Source: Agelas oroides
Taxonomy: Eukaryota > Porifera > Demospongiae > Agelasida > Agelasidae
Direction: 5' to 3'
Assembly: GCA_949130485.1 (NCBI GenBank)
Contig: OX422184.1
Span: forward strand, 16,392,324-16,456,323
Length of the DNA: 64,000 nucleotides
Shown here: positions 57,819-64,000 of the stretch, in pieces
Numbering within the stretch: the first letter of the stretch is position 1
Layout of the letters: each line of letters starts with the position of its first letter
Notes under the pieces: model-generated
The model's input: the letters and a program-made list of their open reading frames with translations, nothing else
What the model was told of the DNA's origin: nothing
Database searches by the model: none
Program-made: the position numbers and the translations under genes

Positions 57819-58629
57819 GCCTATGTAGTTGCTACAATTTTTAGCATGCATAATAATTATATGTTCACTAATATGCTTCCCGTTTTCTACACTAGATGGA
57901 GTCTAAAGTGGGAGGGGGGTTTACTCAACAAGTCCCAGTATACTTCCCAAGAAAGGAAAAAAACAAGCATGTATGATACTTGGTAGGGACATGTGAGGAT
58001 TCAATGCTAGACAGGTGGTCTATATGGCGGGGGGAAGGCTAAAACTTAAAGGGCGTTTACTAGCCAAACCTCATTCACGGCCTTCGCCACCCCCAGTATT
58101 TCCGTGCTGACATACTATCTGACAAGTACTGGGTCAGTGAGGCCTGGAAATGAGGCTATCGTACCCAGGCACTTGTGTAAAATAGGGCATGGGTATGAAG
58201 CCATCATTTGCTTCACATAGTGCAAGCGATCAAAACTAGAAGTGGGGGAAGGTCTGGTAATGAGGCTGTCAGAGTAGGAACACTGGCCTCGTTCCAAGAC
58301 CAAGTGAAAGTATTCTCATAGTCTCATGCCCAGATCCTCTCACACGTGAACCAGACTAGATTGCAAGATTGCTTGCCACAAGAGTACCAGTCAATCACAT
58401 TGTATCTAATCACAAAGCACAATACAAGAGGCAAAGCACATGACTCATAAGGCCAGTTATATGACCATCAAGAGAACAATACAAGAGTAATTACAAAGCA
58501 TACTTGTCATAAGCCAGCGAAGAAGATACTACACAGGTGTGTTTTTGTTTCAATTTTTTTCCATTTTCCTTTTTTTTTTGTTTTTGTTTTTTTCCAGTTT
58601 CCATTTCACTTCATTTCCTGCTTTTCCAT

Positions 58630-58824
58630 ATGCCCACAAAGGTGCTACATAAACTACAGAAACTTCCAGAATCTGTTGGTACTTTCCAAGAAAGGAAAAA
58701 AAAAACAGAATGTTTGATACTTGGTAGGGACAAGAGAAGATTCAATCCCAGACAGGTGGTCTATATGGTGGGGGGAAGGCTAACACTCAAAAGGTGTTTA
58801 CTAGCCAAAATGTCAACGTTATAG
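58630..58824 (+). CDS. Candidate exon with FNPRQVV motif, unit 4
   Basis: MPTKVLHKLQKLPESVGTF, QERKKKTECLILGRDKRRF, NPRQVVYMVGGRLTLKRCL, LAKMSTL, stop. A shorter, broken copy lies 0.7 kb upstream (57,930-58,075), so the region is duplicated in unit 4. Differences from unit 2 preserve the frame. Confidence 0.3.
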   Translation: MPTKVLHKLQKLPESVGTFQERKKKTECLILGRDKRRFNPRQVVYMVGGRLTLKRCLLAKMSTL

Positions 58825-58847
58825 TACACTTAGCACTCTGCTTTATG

Positions 58848-58902
58848 ACATTGTACAGTATACTGATGCCAAGAGTCAGAATGACACTAGTCCTCAGGTG
58901 AG
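58848..58902 (+). CDS. Candidate small exon YDIVQYTDAKSQ
   Basis: Reads YDIVQYTDAKSQNDTSPQ up to a good donor (CCTCAG then GTGAGTAC). In unit 3 the counterpart (43,557-43,651) is longer (YDIVQCTDAYSH, HQLLHAYGFLTADAIVLK) and ends at TGA. Not recognised. Confidence 0.2.
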
Positions 58903-59099
58903 TACAAAGTGTTTGTATAGTCTCACTCCCAGAGTTTGCCACTTGGCAAAAATAAGAGACTGTTATACTCATCATTGTCACTGCCACTTACATACAATAG
59001 GCAAAAATGAGAGACTTATAACATGATATACTCATTGTGATGACAATGTCTTGCATTGCCAGACAACAAACCTACCATAGCCAGCACATATGTGCACTT

Positions 59100-59958
59100 C
59101 ACGCAAGAAGCCTCGAGCCTTAGTGCTATTTAGTAACAAGCTGGTAACATATACATAGTATAAGTGTAGGAAGCAAATTGGAAGTGTAGAGGCCATGTTG
59201 TGCCGTGCAAAGCACAGTGGAAAAAGTTTTAGATGACGATTTCGCCACACATGGTGCGGCAGCAAATTTTTCAAAAGTGTGTACCTTTCAACTGCAAAAT
59301 AAAGCCTTTTTGAAGGGTATGTAATATTCTAGCCTGTTTCTCAGACCTTCACAACAGCTCTGTAATATTCAATTTACGTGGAAAGCAATAAGATTATAAA
59401 TTCCTTGTCATTCCCTGGAAACTGCCCAGCTTTTCATCGCTGGCAGTGGTGGTCAATGTTCATTTGATTGAAGTACATTAGCCCCGTGTTAAGGCAGTCC
59501 CACCGGCAAGATTTTGACAGTGTACTTTAAGTGGAAATGTACGCACGTAACTGTGTACAAGACTACTGCAAAAAAAGTGGCTGCTGTATAAGTAACTTAC
59601 ATATAGCGGGTTATGAATATTAATTTAAGGGCTGAAAAGTGTAGCAGCCAAAGTCATTATGGCTACTATACGGTTCCTACGCCACTCTACTGTCCATTAA
59701 TTGATGATGAAAATATTGGAGGGCAATATTAATTGCTCTGCAAGACTTTCCAATTGCACTGAATGAGAGCAGTCATACGACTGTTGTACATACACTGATT
59801 ATAGTTGCTGCTTACTTACATGTTGTCATATGTAACCAGTGACTAAACTCTGTGTGTCATGATTTCATGAAACTATGAATTTGAGATAAATACTATAAAC
59901 ACTGAAACTTGTACTACACTGGCTAATTAACACAATGTGATGGTGTCACATGACTCAC
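59100..59958. other. Right edge of array; no gene seen
   Basis: Matches to units 1-3 become short (for example gcagtcatacgactgt and gtgactaaactctgtgtg near 59,770-59,855) and then stop. Left of the last Death exon nothing coding is supported. Confidence 0.5.
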
Positions 59959-60228
59959 CTGAGACAGGTTCAGTAAAGTTTCTAATCTTGTCAGCAATTT
60001 TGGTCTCCTCTGCCCAGTCTAGGTTGTATATCAGTGCCCTCCACGATGGTTCTTCATCCCCCTCACCCTGCAGCCAATGATCTATCAGAGCACGTAGACG
60101 TTCATCATCAGATTGGTATTGTCCTTCAATCTCATTCAGGAAGTCGTTATAGAAAAGCCACTCCCCCAGGTTCCTCCAGGCTACTCCCTGCACAGCTGTC
60201 AGGATGTTCTCCACTGTCAGGGGTGGAG
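59959..60228 (-). CDS. Death-domain exon of a different type
   Basis: 270-bp internal exon, minus strand. The acceptor is a long pyrimidine tract ending CCACTCTAG; the donor is GTGAGT after TCTCAG. Phase 1-1, like the array exons. The peptide runs PPLTVENILTAVQGVAWRNL, GEWLFYNDFLNEIEGQYQSD, DERLRALIDHWLQGEGDEEP, SWRALIYNLDWAEETKIADK, IRNFTEP. The Death pattern is clear: W-R-N-L-G-E-W-L, an acidic loop, L-I-D-H-W, P-S-W-R-A-L-I, and I-A-D-K-I-R. It is far diverged from the array exons, so it is either another domain of the same protein or a neighbouring gene. Being on the same strand and beyond the last unit, it could be the upstream exon of the unit 4 gene. Confidence 0.8.
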
Positions 60229-60499
60229 CTAGAGTGGAGAGGAAAAGAGGAACAGCGTACAACAACCATCATTTAACTTAGTGCAAAAACTGTAAAGCAG
60301 TAAAACAGTGAGTAACGTGGTGTGACCAAGATGCAGGAACCTACCCTCTGGTTTAAATAAAACTAAATAACTGAAATGTGAGCAAGATATCTGGAAAACT
60401 AGAGATGACTTGTCTGCTTTTTTCTCAAAAAAAAGAAGACTCATCCCGAAGTCGAAATATTGAGATTAAGTTTATTTACACCACTCGGCTGTCTACTGT

Positions 60500-60665
60500 T
60501 AAAGTGTCTACCGCGAATGTGGACCGCCCGCAGCAACGATGGACATGCCAACTACTTCGCGGAAGCGCCCTGCTTCCTCGCCCCTCAACACTGAAGCTCG
60601 CCAGCCTCCCGCTAGCATCGGGAGCATCTCTCCGCCTCGCGCTTCACGCTCACCCCCCCCCCCCA
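60500..60665. other. GC-rich island ending in a C-tract
   Basis: Sharp rise in GC with several CGC motifs between AT-rich flanks, ending in a run of about 12 C. It could be a SINE-like or captured fragment; no RNA polymerase III boxes were convincingly seen. Confidence 0.35.
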
Positions 60666-61610
60666 ACTAAATGACTATTATAAAATGTGGATTTGAACTC
60701 TGAACAATGACCCTCTAAAATGACTGAGTTAGATGGTTTCCTATGTAACGACCTATACATACAACATTCACAGTGTACCAGAATGACTGGAGAATACTAT
60801 GAAAATTACTTGCACAAGTAAGGCTGGCAAATGTTGAAATAAAATTTACAAGCTTAACGAGCTTTTTAAAAAGACATAGTTATGTTGCTACTCTAAAAAG
60901 TATGTCTGTTATACTCAAAATTGCTTGCCTTCTTGTTTGGTGCTCACTGTCATAATGTCCCAAAAACAGTTCACAGAACAATCACTCACCACAGTCTCAT
61001 GAGGAAAAGTGTCTGGTGACAATTGAGTGATTTCTTACGTGTGCTGAGTCAGCAGTTTGAATTTGAACAAGCCACAAGATTACAGAGCAAGACAGCAGAG
61101 TGTACTCACAGAGTACCAATTAACCATTCGCTATTACAGAGTATGACAGAGCACCCCAGACTTCATGATTGTCACAAGATTAATTCTTATTAGACTATCT
61201 TCTCTAGTACATGGAAGTATACGCCCACATTCCACACTACTGTGCTGACTTACTGTAACGTGTACTGTACTGGTGTTGCATAGCCATCAAGTATGAAATT
61301 GGTCATTGTGTAATTTATGCCACTTATGTGATTTGTGTATGTGGGCATGTATAGAGTGGGGGGTTTGTTCTAAAATATTAGGAACACGTGTTTGTGTAAA
61401 CTATATCTTTGAGTGTATTGTGTTGCTAACATTAACAGCAGCTCTCTACATTTCTAGTCTCATTTTTTGAACAACTTTTTCATGGTTGTCCTCTCACAAC
61501 GTTACCTGATAAAAGCAAAAATTTGACTGTTAGATTCCAAGCATGACAGCGGTCATGTGACAGTTGCCAGCCTCCTCTGTGCTGGTTTGAAAATGGAAAT
61601 AAAGGCAAGT
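60666..61610. other. No feature seen
   Basis: AT-rich, single-copy in this window, no exon or transposon end recognised. Confidence 0.5.
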
Positions 61611-61699
61611 TAGCCTCGTTCCCAGGCTCTCCCCGCGTACAAACGAATTTTCCATGCTGCAAGTGACGGAAAGCTGGGCGGGGCCTGGGAACGAGGCTA
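61611..61699. mobile_element. Mutator-like MITE, 89 bp
   Basis: TAGCCTCGTTCCCAGGCTCT on the left; GGGGCCTGGGAACGAGGCTA on the right. The flanking 9-mers aaggcaagt and aaagcaatt match at seven of nine. A short deletion derivative of the 14,649-15,251 element: both share AAGCTGGGCGGGGCC before the right end. Confidence 0.75.
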
Positions 61700-61786
61700 A
61701 AAGCAATTAGTAGAGCAAGGAGTCATAAAAATACACACAGTGACTGCTATGAGACGTCAATGAAAGTTCAACTTCCAGATACTTCC

Positions 61787-61834
61787 TAGCCTCGTTCCCA
61801 GGCCCCCGTGGTTTGTGTAAAGCGGAAGAGGCTA
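61787..61834. mobile_element. Mutator-like MITE, 48 bp
   Basis: TAGCCTCGTTCCCAGGCC to GAAGAGGCTA, flanked by GATACTTCC and GGTACTTCC: a 9-bp duplication with one mismatch. Confidence 0.75.
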
Positions 61835-62022
61835 GGTACTTCCACAAACGTTTGCAGCAATAATGCCAGGCAATTTTCAAGAAACCAGGCTGTTTCACCG
61901 CAAGTGAGAAGCTAACATGCTACAGTTTTAAATGCCTTTGTGTTAGTTGCTTGGGCCGGTGAAACAACAGCAGTCAGCTTGAAGTGAGCTATTACCTTTG
62001 TTTGTCTAACTTGGACAGTTTT

Positions 62023-62566
62023 CAGTGGAACCCCATTTAACGGACACCCCTCAACAGCACACACACACACGATATAACAGACAATCCAAAAGCCCAACTG
62101 CACAAACAATACTTAATGATCTTGATTTAGAGGACACTCGTTGATCTTTTCAGCAAGATTGTCCACCATCGCTGCTGGAGTTAACAACCTGACATTAGAT
62201 ATGTGTTGTCACTCACAGTACTAGCTAGCGTCTGGTTGGCCTTCTCCGCCGGAGTACAGCAAGGAGGTTATAATAGTCTGAATCCCAAACAACCGGTCTT
62301 TCAGGCCAAGGATTGAGCGGGTCTGTTAACAGTCAAACTTCATTAAACTTTGCAACGTTTCGTTCCCGAGGACCTTCTTCGGGCAAGTACAAATCTCAAA
62401 GACACATGCAATGTACAGTGTACAGCAAAGAAAAGCTGTGAAAATGTAGCCACATTGTGCTCAACAGCCAGATTAAGCAGTACCACGCTTACCGGAAATT
62501 TGAAGGAACCGCGATATAAGGGACAAATGCTGATTCCCAATGTGCCCGCTAAAGAGGGGTTTCATG
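62023..62566. mobile_element. Worn Tigger-like element
   Basis: Starts CAGTGGAACCCCATTTAACG and contains spaced GGACA motifs; the right end (ccgctaaagaggggtttcat) is degenerate. A CA repeat lies at 62,058-62,071. Confidence 0.5.
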
Positions 62567-63118
62567 TAGTATTTAAGGCTCTGCCTTAGGTCATGCCAAT
62601 TTCATGTTTTGTTTCACAGATACAGTGGGTTGAGTTCTTACCAAGGTATTTAAAAATGTAACTCTATGGGCGTGGCTTGATCAAATGGTGATGTCAATAG
62701 TTGCATGTAAACAGCAGCTATGTTCAGCTCGATATTACACTGAGCTGGCGTTCTGTACAGCCATGACAAGTAAAAAGGTACCAGCAGAGAGCCATACCAA
62801 GTGCATATAACATCAACCGTAGGATACTGTTAGCTAATCTACTACCTTAGTGTTGTGTCCACTGACATTTTGCTTCAATAATGTACATTTACAAATTTCT
62901 GGCCACCCAGGTCACTCCCCATAGCTGTCCTACTCATGACATGGCCTTAGCTACAGTACATCTACACTGTGGGTGTGGCAACTCAGTTTGACCTGGTTTG
63001 CAAGACTCATAGGTCCATGGGATCGTAGTGTGGAAGTTTTGGGCATTAAAACATGGGCGTGTCCCACTAAACAACAGGTGAAGTACACAATCTGTGAATT
63101 TAACTGACTCCAACTTAC
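62567..63118. other. No gene seen; could be intron of the minus-strand candidate
   Basis: A minus-strand ORF at 62,934-63,155 extends past the likely donor and is therefore mostly intron-like. Confidence 0.35.
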
Positions 63119-63143
63119 TTTCGGTCGCTTTTTTAGCCGCCAT
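63119..63143 (-). CDS. Candidate first coding exon, minus strand
   Basis: ATG in a good context (caatccATGGCGG) followed by MAAKKATE codons and a perfect donor (GAAA then GTAAGT) at 63,118. Lys-rich start as in many small basic or ribosomal-type proteins. No further exon identified, so the product is unknown. Confidence 0.3.
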
Positions 63144-63229
63144 GGATTGCTTCACATGGTCGCTTGGACGTGGCTGTCAAATTGGAGGCTAATAAAGCTG
63201 GAATAACGCTGTCAACAAAATGGTCGCTT

Positions 63230-63386
63230 AGGAAGTCCCAATATTGAGCCCCGCCCACTCATTTCACGGAATGCGGAAGCATTACGTCTCAGGCCTATAT
63301 AGGGTGGGGCCATGCCAGTCGATACGTAGAGCCCTAGGCCCTGTTATTGTTATTGTCTGTACTTGCAGTGTGTGGCTGAGATAAAG
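63230..63386 (+). promoter_or_regulatory. Candidate promoter and 5' exon, plus strand
   Basis: A GC box (CCCCGCCCAC, 63,249), TATA-like CCTATATAGGG (63,295) and a leader ending ATAAAG then GTGAGT (63,386). With the ATG on the opposite strand 90 bases to the left, this could be a divergent promoter. Inference from motifs only. Confidence 0.3.
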
Positions 63387-63639
63387 GTGAGTTGCACACG
63401 GTTGAAAATGCTTAGAGGTCCGCAGTGGCCGAGATATAAATGGTACCTAACTACCAAAAGTACGAAGAAGTGGGGGGTAATGTGGAAAGGGATGAAGTGG
63501 GTTTAATAGGTCATACCAGACACGGTAAGTTAGTTTCTGGACATGGCTTGTTACCCTTGGTATTCTTTGTATCAAATTACCGACCTAGTCGAAAATTATG
63601 TCATAAATTACACTGTGTCTAAAGTACCAATAAGGTAAA

Positions 63640-63992
63640 ACGGGGTAATTCCGGTCACTCTGACTCTTACAAGTTTACTTGAACACAGTGTCAAAAGTAC
63701 ACAATGAAGAGCTTGCTAATCAGTGGTCGCTGACACTACTAAGTATGTACCACTTGCTGCAAACAACTCGCTTCAATCGGTGGTTCACGTACATGAGGAA
63801 ATTGTTTTTTTAAAGTTGTGTTCAAAATATGAGAAAATACAATTAATGGGGTATTTCCGGTCACCTTTGATAATCATGGTGAACACGGTGAAATGTATGA
63901 TGGCAGTGCTCGTTCGTCGTTTTTACGACGTTTGCAAGTATAAGGCATTCTGGGGACAGCTAAGCGATCAAGTCGGATTAATGGCACCGTGA
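63640..63992. other. Edge region with duplicated GGGGTAWTTCCGGTCAC
   Basis: The motif occurs at about 63,641 and 63,850 in the same orientation, about 210 bases apart. An ORF at 63,723-63,992 (89 codons) is not recognised. The motif resembles a transposon end, but the window stops before a partner can be seen. Confidence 0.3.
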
Positions 63993-64000
63993 AATTACTG

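Larger units (their letters stand above)
46293..59870. repeat. Tandem array unit 4 (partial, about 13.6 kb)
   Basis: Starts at a junction lacking the first 16 or so bases seen in units 1-3. It tracks unit 2 almost perfectly from about 47,990 to 52,600 (constant offset of 29,487 up to the unit 2 MITE), then resembles unit 1 at 56,190-57,400. Similarity to the other units becomes patchy after 58,900 and ends about 59,870, before the AGTCTCG-ended foldback of units 1-3. This is the right end of the array. Confidence 0.9.

Noticed and set aside
58537-58629. N-terminal part of the 95-codon ORF with Phe/Cys-rich start
   Set aside because: It translates a T-rich tract; only the part from 58,630 has counterparts in other units.
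1-64000. Retrovirus-like, LTR, LINE or Polinton parts
   Set aside because: No reverse transcriptase, integrase, capsid or polymerase motif was recognised in any frame, and no long terminal direct repeats with the expected ends were seen.

Overview
The window looks like nuclear DNA of an early-branching animal, most likely a demosponge (medium-low confidence). The evidence is intron-split Death-domain exons of a type I associate with sponge genomes, a dense load of small foldback transposons (one family ends in AGCCTCGTTCCCAGG), short exons with GT/AG sites, and no long ORF. There is no bacterial gene, rRNA, convincing tRNA, LINE or recognisable retroviral or Polinton part. Nothing was searched against a database, so all family names are from reading the sequence.

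Layout. About 60 kb is a tandem array of a ~14.7-kb unit: unit 1 at 1-16,906 (enlarged by insertions and an internal duplication), unit 2 at 16,907-31,557, unit 3 at 31,558-46,292, and unit 4 at 46,293 to about 59,870, where similarity fades. The window opens inside a repeated stretch, so the array probably continues to the left. Each unit holds, in order: (a) a plus-strand, mostly broken gene with two Pro/Tyr/Gln-rich blocks and a BEN-like tail; (b) a minus-strand Death-domain exon (lost in unit 3); (c) two or three diverged sub-repeats with a G-quadruplex motif and paired TCACATGA/CCAAT motifs; (d) a CATC/CATA microsatellite; (e) a TA-flanked foldback element carrying a HIRAN-like coding fragment; (f) in units 2 and 3 a 179-bp palindrome and a 117-bp in-frame minisatellite; (g) a small conserved ORF with an FNPRQVV motif (units 2-4); (h) a pogo/Tigger-like element and a foldback with AGTCTCGYGAAAG ends (units 1-3).

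The units differ by transposon presence or absence, so empty sites are available in the same window. Terminal repeats and target duplications can therefore be read directly: TTAA for a piggyBac-like MITE, TA for Tigger-like and 270-bp palindromic MITEs, and 9-10 bp for a Mutator-like family. Unit similarity is mosaic: units 2 and 4 match best across the Death-exon half, units 2 and 3 across the right half, and units 1 and 4 share a block that 2 and 3 lack. This points to repeated unequal exchange or gene conversion.

Right of the array (59,871-64,000) lies less repeated DNA: a different Death-domain exon (59,959-60,228, minus), more Mutator-like MITEs, a worn Tigger-like element, a candidate divergent promoter near 63.1-63.4 kb, and at the edge a duplicated GGGGTAWTTCCGGTCAC motif. 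The best coding evidence in the window is the Death-domain exons. The other coding calls are tentative.
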